A stretch of 47,856 nucleotides of DNA from NCBI GenBank assembly GCA_947456965.1, contig CANGTU010000024.1, positions 1-47,856 of the forward strand, in the 5' to 3' direction. The position numbers were made by a program, and so were the translations under genes. Below are positions 17,860-25,990 of the stretch, in pieces (position 1 is the first letter of the stretch; each line of letters opens with the position of its first letter). This DNA comes from Flavobacteriales bacterium. GTDB lineage: Bacteria; Bacteroidota; Bacteroidia; Flavobacteriales_D; Sanyastnellaceae. Under the pieces are notes generated by a model. It saw only the letters and a program-made list of their open reading frames with translations, was not told the origin of the DNA and did not search any database.

Positions 17860-19218
17860 TCAGGAAGCGCCACCGGATCGGGTTAGGATATCCAGGAGGT
17901 TGGGATGACTTGTATAAGGATACTCCAGGAGCTCATTGGTCTCATAAAATGCCTCGCCACTCTGGCTGAGTGCCCTTCCGAGCATATCGCGGAGTTCGCT
18001 CTCACTCCTGAATACGATATGGTGGAGCGGACTGCCCGGGAGAGGGAAAGAAGGAATAGAATAATTGCCGATCAGCAGTTTATAGCCGCAGAACAAGCGC
18101 TCAAAAATCACGGAGGAGTAGGAAACCACGGCTAAATCGGCGAAGTGAAAGGCGTGTGGGGTGGCCACATCGAAAGGAGCGAATTCCAGCCGCACATCCG
18201 GAAGCCGCTGATTGTAGTAGGCCACGGAACGCTCCAGCCATGCGGGGTGTTTTTCGCGGGGATGAAGGAAGAGCAGCAGCCGGATATCCGGTCGATCGCG
18301 GAGCACCGAGTTGAGATCACGGAGAATAGATTCTTCCGTTTGGCTCACATCCAGGCCATGGTCGCCGTGACCTTCCGCCCGTCGCACCCATTCGCCGTGG
18401 GAGTAATAGGCCACGGTGAGCGGCGGCGGCACCGGCCTGGACAGGTAGAACCGGATGTACTCATGTGCGCGTTCCGGTGGCCAGTGCAGGAATCGTGAGC
18501 AGCGGATCGTGCTGTGAAAAACCCTGACCTCCTCGAAGTGATAAGCCGTACTCAGCACGATCTCATCGCCGACCAGAATTCGGTTATGCGTGAGAAGCGG
18601 GCCGCTGGACGGGACCTTCACGATATGGATGCCCATCTCCCGGGCGAGGATGGTGAGTACATTACCGTCCTTCTCATAAGGAATAAAGTCGAATATCGTC
18701 CTGATCCTCCTTTCCCGGCAGATTTTCATGATCCAGGCCAGCTCTACTACCTCCACCACTGATTGAGCCCGGTTGGCCCGGTCCCGGGAAAACAGGCAAC
18801 GGAAAGCGGTAGAAAGGCCAAATGGCAGCATACCCAGGGTGAACCAGATCCAGGTGGGCCCGGCCTGTCCGCATTCATCCTTATAGACGAAAATGCTCGC
18901 TTGTTGTCCCGAGCTGTGTTCGATATACTCGCGGATAATTTCCTGGTTGCGTGCACTGCTGTTGAGAATCAGGACACCGCTGTCCGTGCCGTAGTCCGAA
19001 TATCCCGGACGGGATGACCGGAGTCTTCTGCAGGCCCGCCACCAGGCGCGGAAGCCAATCAGGCGATCGCTGTTGGCGGAGGCCGGTAACCGGTAAGTCA
19101 TGTTGTGGCGGAGACACCAGGCCGCCAGGTCAGCATCCGAAGCCTCCAGCCCGGGTTCAGCCTTTCCTGCCCACATCCTCCGGACAAGCCCCAAAACACG
19201 CTTCAGTTCACTGCTCAT
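17860..19218 (-). CDS. Unrecognised polysaccharide-cluster protein, possible GT-B transferase
   Basis: I do not recognise this 452-residue protein. It has no signal peptide and no convincing membrane helix, so it is probably cytoplasmic. An N-terminal region of about 90 residues is followed by SGVLILNSSARNQEIIREYI. The C-terminal half contains TVAYYSHGEWVRRAEGHGDH, RLLLFLHPREKHPAWL, then VSYSSVIFERLFCGYKLLIG, an arrangement like the donor half of capsule-type or glycerophosphate transferases. That likeness is by eye only. The start at ATG 19218 gives a shorter N-terminus than the full frame. It is the first gene of the minus-strand run and its promoter must lie in the 208 bp shared with acpP. 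Confidence 0.7.
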   Translation of the reverse strand: MSSELKRVLGLVRRMWAGKAEPGLEASDADLAAWCLRHNMTYRLPASANSDRLIGFRAWWRACRRLRSSRPGYSDYGTDSGVLILNSSARNQEIIREYIEHSSGQQASIFVYKDECGQAGPTWIWFTLGMLPFGLSTAFRCLFSRDRANRAQSVVEVVELAWIMKICRERRIRTIFDFIPYEKDGNVLTILAREMGIHIVKVPSSGPLLTHNRILVGDEIVLSTAYHFEEVRVFHSTIRCSRFLHWPPERAHEYIRFYLSRPVPPPLTVAYYSHGEWVRRAEGHGDHGLDVSQTEESILRDLNSVLRDRPDIRLLLFLHPREKHPAWLERSVAYYNQRLPDVRLEFAPFDVATPHAFHFADLAVVSYSSVIFERLFCGYKLLIGNYSIPSFPLPGSPLHHIVFRSESELRDMLGRALSQSGEAFYETNELLEYPYTSHPNLLDILTRSGGAS

Positions 19219-19426
19219 GATAGGCCCTTGCTCGATGCACGGCCGCAAAGATGACTCAGGCCAGCGAAAAACCGATAGCCCCGAGCGACGCCCATTAAAA
19301 TTGAAGCGGCGACCCGGGCAGACGCCGTCGGGACCGCCAAGGCACAGGACGGTGCAAAATTTTCTTGGGGGGTTGAGGAATTCCTGTACTTTTGGCCCGC
19401 ATTTAACCCTTTAAAACCGATTTACA
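19219..19426. other. Divergent intergenic region between polysaccharide run and acpP
   Basis: These 208 bases separate the first polysaccharide gene from acpP and should hold promoters for both directions. The acpP promoter is clear (19364-19394). For the minus strand only a weak CATCTTTG box (19246-19253), similar to the -7 element, is seen, with no matching -33 element. The middle is GC-rich with no ORF. Confidence 0.6.
19364..19394 (+). promoter_or_regulatory. Bacteroidota-type promoter of acpP-fabF-rnc
   Basis: CTTG (19364-19367, the -33 element) is followed after exactly 19 nt by TACTTTTG (19387-19394), a full match to the TAnnTTTG -7 box of Bacteroidota. Transcription would start near 19401, leaving a leader of about 26 nt before the acpP ATG. 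Confidence 0.72.
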
Positions 19427-19663
19427 ATGTCTGAAATCGCCAAGAAAGTAACCGCCATCATCGTGGATAAGCTGGGAGTGGACGAGGCCGAGGTTACGCG
19501 CGAAGCAAGCTTCACCAATGACCTTGGTGCTGACTCTCTTGATACCGTTGAACTCATTATGGAGTTTGAAAAAGAGTTCAACATTGCCATCCCCGACGAT
19601 CAGGCTGAAAAGATTGCCACGGTGGGACAGGCCATTGACTATATCGAAGCGAACGCGAAGTAA
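19427..19663 (+). CDS. acpP: Acyl carrier protein
   Basis: The 78-residue acidic protein carries fatty acyl chains during synthesis. The phosphopantetheine attachment motif [17 protein letters not shown] is present with the modified serine at residue 37. Helices I to IV and the [18 protein letters not shown] end are normal. It begins with a well-formed promoter and is followed 23 bp later by fabF and then rnc, a common arrangement in the phylum. Confidence 0.97.
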   Translation: MSEIAKKVTAIIVDKLGVDEAEVTREASFTNDLGADSLDTVELIMEFEKEFNIAIPDDQAEKIATVGQAIDYIEANAK

Positions 19664-19686
19664 TCGTTTTCCAAGATTAACGGGCC

Positions 19687-20937
19687 ATGGAGCTCAAAAG
19701 GGTAGTTGTTACCGGACTGGGAGCGCTCACCCCGATTGGCAATTCTGCTAGTGAATACTGGCAGGGCTTGATCAACGGTAAGAGTGGGGCTGCGCCTATT
19801 ACCCGTTTTGATGCCTCCCGGTTCAAAACCCGGTTTGCTTGCGAGCTGAAGGGCTTTCATGTGGAAGATCACATGGAGCGAAAGGAGGCTCGCAAGATGG
19901 ATCCTTACACGCATTATGCCCTCGTGGTGGTAAAAGAAGCCATTGCAGATTGCGGCATTGATCTGGATGCGGTGGATAAGGACCGGGTGGGAGTGATTTG
20001 GGGTTCCGGCATCGGCGGGCTTCTCACCTTTCAGGAGGAGTGCATCAATTTCGCCAAAGGCGATGGCACCCCGCGGTTCAATCCCTTCTTCATCCCAAAG
20101 ATGATTGCGGACATCGCGTCCGGTCACATTTCCATCAACTACGGATTCCGCGGCCCCAACTACACGACCGTGTCGGCCTGTGCTTCTTCCAACAATGCGT
20201 TGATCGATGCCCTGACGTACATCCGTTTGGGTAAGGCCAATATGATTGTCACCGGCGGCTCAGAAGCTGCCATTACCGAGGCCGGTGTCGGGGGGTTCAA
20301 TGCCTGCAAGGCACTTTCCGAAAACAATGAAGAATACGCCACAGCATCCCGGCCGTTTGACCGCACGCGTGACGGCTTTGTACTTGGAGAAGGTGCGGGC
20401 TGCATAATCCTGGAAGAGTATGAGCATGCCCGTGCTCGCGGAGCCAAGATTTATGCTGAAGTTGTAGGTGGCGGCATGAGTGCTGACGCTTACCACATCA
20501 CGGCTCCCCATCCCGAAGGGCTGGGAGCGCGTAATGTGATGCGCTATGCTTTGGAAGATGCGGGCCTCACCATTGCGGACATCGACTACGTCAATGTCCA
20601 CGGCACCTCCACCCCGCTGGGTGACGTGCAGGAAGCCAGAGCCATTCAGTCCGTCTTCGGTGATCATGCATACAAGCTGAATATCTCCAGCACCAAGTCC
20701 ATGACCGGTCACCTCCTTGGAGCTGCCGGTGCTATTGAAGCTATTGCCACTATTCTGGCTGTGAAGCACGGCATAGTACCTCCCACCATCAACTTCGTGC
20801 ACGCAGATCCGGAGCTGGATGCAGGGCTCAACTTCACCTTCAACAAGGCCCAAAGTCGCACCGTGCGCGCCGCCATGAGCAATACGTTCGGTTTCGGCGG
20901 TCACAACACGTCTGCGGTCTTCAAGAAGGCTGAATGA
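19687..20937 (+). CDS. fabF: Beta-ketoacyl-ACP synthase II
   Basis: FabF condenses malonyl-ACP with acyl-ACP in the elongation cycle of fatty acid synthesis. The 416-residue protein has the complete Cys-His-His set: Cys165 in TTVSACASSNNALIDA, His in YVNVHGTSTPLGD, and His in STKSMTGHLLGAAGAIEA. The N-terminus RVVVTGLGALTPIGNSA and the end NTFGFGGHNTSAVFK are standard. It is between acpP and rnc; its stop overlaps the rnc start by ATGA. Confidence 0.97.
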   Translation: MELKRVVVTGLGALTPIGNSASEYWQGLINGKSGAAPITRFDASRFKTRFACELKGFHVEDHMERKEARKMDPYTHYALVVVKEAIADCGIDLDAVDKDRVGVIWGSGIGGLLTFQEECINFAKGDGTPRFNPFFIPKMIADIASGHISINYGFRGPNYTTVSACASSNNALIDALTYIRLGKANMIVTGGSEAAITEAGVGGFNACKALSENNEEYATASRPFDRTRDGFVLGEGAGCIILEEYEHARARGAKIYAEVVGGGMSADAYHITAPHPEGLGARNVMRYALEDAGLTIADIDYVNVHGTSTPLGDVQEARAIQSVFGDHAYKLNISSTKSMTGHLLGAAGAIEAIATILAVKHGIVPPTINFVHADPELDAGLNFTFNKAQSRTVRAAMSNTFGFGGHNTSAVFKKAE

Positions 20938-21650
20938 AGTGGTTTCTTTTTCCTCGCCGAAGGCACCAGGCCGAAAAAGAAGTTGAAGACTTTATCCGCC
21001 AGTCCTTTGGTATCCGGCCAGGTCACCTCTCCTATTATGAGCAGGCCCTTCGCCACAGCAGCGTGGCTGAGAAGATCAGGCCTGGACTGAAGAACAGTAA
21101 TGAACGTCTTGAATTTCTCGGTGATGCCGTGCTCGATTCCATCGTAGCCCACTACCTCTACACCAAGTATCCCAGCCTGCCTGAAGGCGAACTCACCAAG
21201 ATGAAGAGCAAGGTAGTTCGCCGGGAAAATCTGAATCTGCTCGGATATGCCTTAGGGATTGAATCCTTACTCAAGCTCAACCTCGGCAGGCAGGAAATGC
21301 ATGACTCTATTGTGGGCAATGCCGTGGAGGCCATGATTGGTGCCATTTACCTCGATAAAGGATTTGATGTAACGAGGGAAATTGTGCTTCGCCTCCTGAA
21401 GCAGCATGGGCTGGATACCCGTGTACATGATGATGTAGACTACAAGAGCAAACTTCATGAGTGGTGCCAGAAGCACCGCAAGACCCTTGATTTCCGTGTG
21501 GTGGGACACTCCAACCGGGGCGGATCCAGTCATTACAAAGTGGTGGTCCGCATTGATGATGAGGACCGCGGAAGCGGAGAAGGTGGATCCAAAAAGACCG
21601 CCGAGCAGAATGCAGCCCGCATAGCCTGCGAAGCTATCTTCAAGGGATAA
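20934..21650 (+). CDS. rnc: Ribonuclease III
   Basis: RNase III cuts double-stranded RNA in rRNA precursors and some mRNAs. The 238-residue protein has the catalytic signature NERLEFLGDAVLDSIVAHYL, a second acidic cluster near VGNAVEAMIGAIYLDKGF, and a C-terminal double-stranded RNA-binding domain with DYKSKLHEWCQKHRKTLDF and the ending KKTAEQNAARIACEAIF. It overlaps fabF by four bases, so its expression is tied to fatty acid synthesis. Confidence 0.96.
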   Translation: MKWFLFPRRRHQAEKEVEDFIRQSFGIRPGHLSYYEQALRHSSVAEKIRPGLKNSNERLEFLGDAVLDSIVAHYLYTKYPSLPEGELTKMKSKVVRRENLNLLGYALGIESLLKLNLGRQEMHDSIVGNAVEAMIGAIYLDKGFDVTREIVLRLLKQHGLDTRVHDDVDYKSKLHEWCQKHRKTLDFRVVGHSNRGGSSHYKVVVRIDDEDRGSGEGGSKKTAEQNAARIACEAIFKG

Positions 21651-21692
21651 TCCGCTATGTGAACCTATACTTGCACCACCAATCCACAACCC

Positions 21693-22883
21693 ATGTACGG
21701 AACCTTTCAGGAATACCTCCGGCGTGAACTTCAGTCGATCGAAGATGCCGGGCTGTTCAAGCGCGAACGAATCATCACCAGCCCTCAGGGAGCTGAAATC
21801 ACCACGTCCGACGGGCGACAGGTGCTGAACTTCTGTGCTAATAACTACCTCGGGCTATCCAGCCATCCGCTCGTGGTTGAAGCAGCTAAGAAGGCCATCG
21901 ACACGCATGGGTTTGGGATGTCTTCCGTGCGCTTTATCTGCGGCACACAGGACATTCACAAAGAGCTCGAGCAGAAGATTGCTGAATTCCTCCACACCGA
22001 GGACACCATCCTGTATGCCGCTGCCTTCGATGCCAATGGCGGCGTATTCGAACCCTTGTTCAGCGAGCAGGATGCCATCATCAGCGATTCTCTCAACCAC
22101 GCCTCCATCATCGATGGAGTAAGACTCTGCAAGGCCCAGCGCTTCCGCTATCAGAACAATGACATGGATGACCTCAGGAAACAGCTTGAGGCCGCTTCCG
22201 GTGCGAGGCATAAGATCATCGTCACGGATGGTGTATTCTCCATGGATGGGTATGTAGCCCAGCTTGACCGGATATGCGACCTCGCAGAGGAGTATCAGGC
22301 CCTGGTAATGGTGGATGAGTGTCATGCTACCGGCTTCATTGGAAAGACCGGGCGAGGCACTGTTGAGCTGAAGAATGTACTCGGTCGGGTGGACATCATC
22401 ACTGGCACGCTGGGCAAAGCCCTTGGCGGTGCTATGGGTGGATTCACCACAGGCCGCAAGGAAATCATCGAAATCCTTCGTCAGCGCTCACGTCCCTACC
22501 TCTTTTCCAATTCGCTTGCCCCGTCGATTGTAGGTGCATCCATTGCGGTGTTCGACCTGCTGAGTTCGACCACCGAACTGCGCGACAGGCTCGAGCGCAA
22601 CGTACAACAGTTCAAACAAGGAATCCGCGCAGCTGGCTTTGCTATAAAAGACGGCGATTCCGCGATTGTTCCCGTCATGCTCTACGATGCTCGTCTTTCG
22701 CAGGTATTTGCGGATAAGTTGCTCGACGAAGGCATCTATGTCGTCGGATTTTTCTATCCAGTGGTGCCCAAGGATCAGGCGCGGATCCGCGTTCAGCTCT
22801 CTGCCGCGCATGAGCCCGAACACATCGAGCGTGCCGTGGCCGCCTTTACTAAGGTAGGCCGCGAACTCGGAGTCATCGCGTGA
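21693..22883 (+). CDS. kbl: Glycine C-acetyltransferase (2-amino-3-ketobutyrate CoA ligase)
   Basis: Kbl uses PLP to cleave 2-amino-3-ketobutyrate with CoA to glycine and acetyl-CoA, the second step of threonine breakdown. The 396-residue length is usual. Motifs are FCANNYLGLSSHPLVVEAAK, SVRFICGTQDIHKELEQKIA, MVDECHATGFIGKTGRGT and the PLP-lysine segment DIITGTLGKALGGAMGG. Related enzymes such as 8-amino-7-oxononanoate synthase differ, but the N-terminus and length favour Kbl. No threonine dehydrogenase is next to it. It overlaps the following oxidoreductase by four bases. Confidence 0.92.
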   Translation: MYGTFQEYLRRELQSIEDAGLFKRERIITSPQGAEITTSDGRQVLNFCANNYLGLSSHPLVVEAAKKAIDTHGFGMSSVRFICGTQDIHKELEQKIAEFLHTEDTILYAAAFDANGGVFEPLFSEQDAIISDSLNHASIIDGVRLCKAQRFRYQNNDMDDLRKQLEAASGARHKIIVTDGVFSMDGYVAQLDRICDLAEEYQALVMVDECHATGFIGKTGRGTVELKNVLGRVDIITGTLGKALGGAMGGFTTGRKEIIEILRQRSRPYLFSNSLAPSIVGASIAVFDLLSSTTELRDRLERNVQQFKQGIRAAGFAIKDGDSAIVPVMLYDARLSQVFADKLLDEGIYVVGFFYPVVPKDQARIRVQLSAAHEPEHIERAVAAFTKVGRELGVIA

Positions 22884-23935
22884 GCCGTTCAGCCCTCCTG
22901 ATCGGACAGGGCCTTGCCGGAACCATCCTCGGCTGGGAGTTGCTTCGTCGTGGCTGGCAGGTACATCTCATAGACCACCATCACCAGGGATCATCTTCTC
23001 TTGTGGCAGGAGGACTATGGAATCCCATTTCCTTCCGAACCCACGGCCTCACCTGGCGGGCGACGGAACTTCTTGAGGCCATGGAAAACTGTTATCCTGC
23101 GCTGGCCCGGGAACTGGGCCAAGCCATTTACCATCCCCTTCCCTTGTTGCGTGTGCTCAGTTCAGCGGAGGAGGCCAATCGCTGGGATGAGCGTATGACC
23201 GATCCGGCATTGCGCCCCTTCCTTGCCGATTCCGCAGTCCCGCCGCAAGGAATACACGCTCCATTCGGCGTGGGTGAAGTCAAACACGCGGGTTGGGTGG
23301 ATGTGCCAGCGCTTCTTACCGGTATGCGTGACCTCTGGCTGGAGGCCGGAATTCTCGCACACGAGAACTTCGATGAATCCGCACTCCAGACCGGCGCAGA
23401 TGGAGTGCATTATCGCGGCCTGCGGGCAGATGTTGCGATCTGGTGTTCGGGTTGGCAGGTTGCCGGAAGCAGGGCCTTTAGCTGGTTGCCCGTGGTGCCG
23501 AACAAGGGAGAAATTCTCACGTTTCGCACAACACGCTTCTCCTCGGAATCCATCTTGAACTTTGGTCAGTTCATATTACCCCTGGGTGGAGGCCGCTACC
23601 GTGCAGGAGCCACGTGGAAGCTCGGCGCGGCCGATGACAGGCCCACCGAACAGGCCAGGCAGTACTTGCTCGGACGGCTGCAGCAGGTGATGATGAGCGA
23701 GGAGCCGGAGGTAATCGGACAGGCCTCCGGCTTTCGTCCGACCGTTCCCGACCGCCGACCCTTGCTGGGTTCCCATCCCCACCAGCCACGCTGGCACAGC
23801 TTCAATGGCTTTGGCTCGCGCGGTGTGATGCTGGTGCCAGCTATGGCTGTCCATTACGCAGATGTCCTTGAAGAAAAGGCCTCACTTCACCCCGAAGTGA
23901 ATCTCGAGCGATACAGGACTCGCCTCGACCCGTGA
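22880..23935 (+). CDS. FAD-dependent oxidoreductase, DAO family
   Basis: The 351-residue protein starts with a GTG overlapping the kbl stop (GTGA). The N-terminal dinucleotide-binding motif is LLIGQGLAGTILGWELLRRG, followed by an acidic strand end in HLIDHHHQ. Later come RYRAGATWKLG and the C-terminal FAD segment FNGFGSRGVMLVPAMAVHYA. This is the DAO fold shared by glycine/sarcosine and D-amino-acid oxidases and tRNA-modifying MnmC. The coupling to kbl suggests amine or glycine chemistry, but the substrate is not known. Confidence 0.82.
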   Translation: MSRSALLIGQGLAGTILGWELLRRGWQVHLIDHHHQGSSSLVAGGLWNPISFRTHGLTWRATELLEAMENCYPALARELGQAIYHPLPLLRVLSSAEEANRWDERMTDPALRPFLADSAVPPQGIHAPFGVGEVKHAGWVDVPALLTGMRDLWLEAGILAHENFDESALQTGADGVHYRGLRADVAIWCSGWQVAGSRAFSWLPVVPNKGEILTFRTTRFSSESILNFGQFILPLGGGRYRAGATWKLGAADDRPTEQARQYLLGRLQQVMMSEEPEVIGQASGFRPTVPDRRPLLGSHPHQPRWHSFNGFGSRGVMLVPAMAVHYADVLEEKASLHPEVNLERYRTRLDP

Positions 23936-23956
23936 AGAGTACAATCTGACCAGCGC

Positions 23957-23964
23957 TACATTTG
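23957..23964 (+). promoter_or_regulatory. TACATTTG, -7-like box
   Basis: This is a full match to TAnnTTTG located 25 nt before the ATG of the orphan ORF at 23990. No TTG is found at the expected distance upstream, so the promoter is only partly supported. Confidence 0.35.
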
Positions 23965-23989
23965 TGTCACAGATCCTCAGATTATCCCG

Positions 23990-24490
23990 ATGGGAATCAA
24001 GAAAGCCAGTATATCCTTGCAACCTGAAGCCATGCAGCATCGGATTATTCTGTGCAGGACAGGATATCGGCGGCCTGAATCAGCACCCCTCACCGATGAC
24101 CATCAAACCGATTTCTATCTGACTCCCCGGCACCGGACATGGGATGCACGCTTGACTGCGCTATACCGAAATGAGCCCGGCGCAGTGCGGTGGTTTGAAC
24201 GCAACTTGCGTTCAAGCTATGGCGAACAAATGACTGTGCTCCGGGGCTTCGGGGCACTTATTGCGGAAGGTGCCGCCTCCTTACCCATTGAGGTTCATCC
24301 CGCGGATTTCTCAGAGCCGGGCAAGCAGGCAAATGACACCAACGCGTACTTCTCAGCCCCCCGATATCGCATGTGCAGTTGGTCCGCCCTTCCCGAGGCT
24401 CATTCCATCTGGGCTGATGAAATTGCGGCGCAATACCAGAAGAGAGCATTCTTTATACCAGCCACACCACTTCGCAACCCGAGGCCATAA
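23990..24490 (+). CDS. Orphan ORF, function unknown
   Basis: I do not recognise this 166-residue product and it may not be a real gene. It has no signal peptide or membrane segment and no obvious domain; it is rich in Arg, Pro and Ala, with the segment AVRWFERNLRSSYGEQMTVL looking structured. In its favour are a TAnnTTTG box 25 nt upstream, its fit between two plus-strand genes without overlap, and use of third-position bases not unlike its neighbours. Against it are the absence of a family match and a competing frame (24261-24578). Confidence 0.4.
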   Translation: MGIKKASISLQPEAMQHRIILCRTGYRRPESAPLTDDHQTDFYLTPRHRTWDARLTALYRNEPGAVRWFERNLRSSYGEQMTVLRGFGALIAEGAASLPIEVHPADFSEPGKQANDTNAYFSAPRYRMCSWSALPEAHSIWADEIAAQYQKRAFFIPATPLRNPRP

Positions 24491-24501
24491 AACAAACCAG
24501 C

Positions 24502-25302
24502 ATGGGATTGTCCAATATCATCGAAACAGGCAGGAGGCTCTACCGGAATCGTCTGGCCAGCAGGCGCAGCGGTGCTGAGGCCTCACTGGACAGCGAGCAA
24601 AAGCGCTGGCTGAGCGAACTTCGTGAGAGCGGCATAGCCATGATTCCAGGATTCCTCTCTGCCCAGGCCTGTGCTGAAATACGCAGCGCACTGGATAGCA
24701 CCATTTCCGGGTCACCCGTTGAAACCCTCGTGGCATCGGGACCTGCTCCCAAAACCGGCTGGCCCACGGCCCACGGCTATTCGATTTGGGCTGATCAGGA
24801 ACTTTCGGACATCCGCGTGCTGGGTGCAGAAGCCATCCATCCGCTGATCCGCCGGTTCCATGAAGACAGCAGACTCTGCGCAGTGGGTAAGCATTACCTG
24901 AGTGAAGATGACCTCCATGTGGTGTTCACGATGGCCAACCGCGTAGTTTACCGCGATTACAATAAAGGATCAGGAGGAGGCTGGCACAGGGATATCGCCT
25001 ATCGCCGAGGGTTCAAAGCCATGGTCTATCTCTGTGATGTAGATACCCACCATGGGCCGTTCCAGTACATTCCCCATTCCGATTCTGCGCTTTACCACCT
25101 GTTCAAAACCAATCATCCTGACCAGTACCAGTTCAGCCACGAAGAGATCCTCCAACTCGTTAGGCGGGATGAAAGCCGGCTGCGTGAAGCCACTGCTTCT
25201 GAGGGCACGCTGCTCCTCTTTGAGACCAATCTGATACATCGTGGGAAGCCCATTGGATCGGGGAATACGAGGTATGCCATGACCAATTACCACAATCATT
25301 AA
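24502..25302 (+). CDS. Phytanoyl-CoA dioxygenase (PhyH)-like protein
   Basis: The 266-residue protein resembles the Fe(II)/2-oxoglutarate-dependent PhyH family. The iron-binding His-x-Asp is in GGGWHRDIAYRRGFKAMVYL, and the distal His with the 2-oxoglutarate-binding Arg is in IHRGKPIGSGNTRYAMTNYH. The N-terminus has GIAMIPGFLSAQACAEIRSA, the family's usual opening. Members hydroxylate lipids, amino acids or small metabolites; the substrate cannot be predicted. It lies just after the orphan ORF and before ferritin, and iron dependence is the only visible link to the latter. Confidence 0.82.
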   Translation: MGLSNIIETGRRLYRNRLASRRSGAEASLDSEQKRWLSELRESGIAMIPGFLSAQACAEIRSALDSTISGSPVETLVASGPAPKTGWPTAHGYSIWADQELSDIRVLGAEAIHPLIRRFHEDSRLCAVGKHYLSEDDLHVVFTMANRVVYRDYNKGSGGGWHRDIAYRRGFKAMVYLCDVDTHHGPFQYIPHSDSALYHLFKTNHPDQYQFSHEEILQLVRRDESRLREATASEGTLLLFETNLIHRGKPIGSGNTRYAMTNYHNH

Positions 25303-25364
25303 CCTGAAAAGCGAACCCACGAAGTTCGCTGCGTGTTATTATACTTACAGATAAACCAACGAAC

Positions 25365-25880
25365 ATGTTGAACAAGAAAGTTGAAAAGGCCCTCAATGAC
25401 CAGATCAGGACAGAGGCCGAGAGCAGTCAGACCTATCTCGCGATGGCCTCATGGGCTGATGCTGCGGGGTTTCCGGGCACTGCAGGATTTCTTTTTGCCC
25501 ACAGCGATGAGGAGCGCATGCACATGCTGAAGCTAATCAAATTCGTGAATGACCGCGGAGGACAGGCCATCATTCCGGCCCTTTCTCAGCCCGCCAAAGA
25601 CTATAAGTCCTTGCAGAATGTGTTTCGTCTGCTGAATGAGCACGAAGAACGTGTAACAGCGGAGATCCATAAGGTCGTAGATACCTGCCTGCGTGAAAAA
25701 GACTACACCACGCACAACTTCATGCAATGGTATGTTGCCGAGCAAATCGAGGAGGAAAGCCTCGCGAGAACCATACTGGACAAACTCAAGTTGTTGGGCA
25801 CCGACAACGGCGCGATGTATCTCTTCGATCGAGACCTGCCGGGTTTGCGCGCCAGTCAGGCCGACGGAGGAGGCGAATAG
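25365..25880 (+). CDS. Ferritin, iron-storage protein
   Basis: The 171-residue protein is a bacterial non-haem ferritin. The ferroxidase ligands appear in IRTEAESSQTYLAMASWADA (Glu of helix A), in SDEERMHMLKLIKFVNDRGG (Glu and His of helix B) and in YVAEQIEEESLARTILDKL (helix C and D). Ferritins oxidise Fe(II) and store it as a mineral in a 24-subunit shell. The gene stands alone, with a TATACTTA box (25340-25347) 17 nt before the ATG. Confidence 0.94.
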   Translation: MLNKKVEKALNDQIRTEAESSQTYLAMASWADAAGFPGTAGFLFAHSDEERMHMLKLIKFVNDRGGQAIIPALSQPAKDYKSLQNVFRLLNEHEERVTAEIHKVVDTCLREKDYTTHNFMQWYVAEQIEEESLARTILDKLKLLGTDNGAMYLFDRDLPGLRASQADGGGE

Positions 25881-25990
25881 CTCCCTCCAGACTAACAGGC
25901 GGGCGTGAAGAACCCCGTCTTCCAGACCACCAGTCCCCCAGAGGAGGGGCATAGATTTGGGAGGCGGTGCGGAAACCGCACCTGAACTCC
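25881..25990. promoter_or_regulatory. Ferritin–YfiR intergenic region with two hairpins
   Basis: A weak hairpin, GAAGA-ACCCCG-TCTTC (25907-25922), may help end the ferritin transcript; it has no T tract. A perfect 7-bp hairpin, GGTGCGG-AAA-CCGCACC (25966-25982), stops 8 nt before the ATG of the YfiR-like gene and could block ribosome access or mark a regulated leader. Between them is a C-rich then G-rich stretch (25935-25950). Confidence 0.5.

Noticed and set aside
20260-20904. Minus-strand ORF of 214 codons
   Set aside because: Shadow of fabF, whose active-site residues are all in place.
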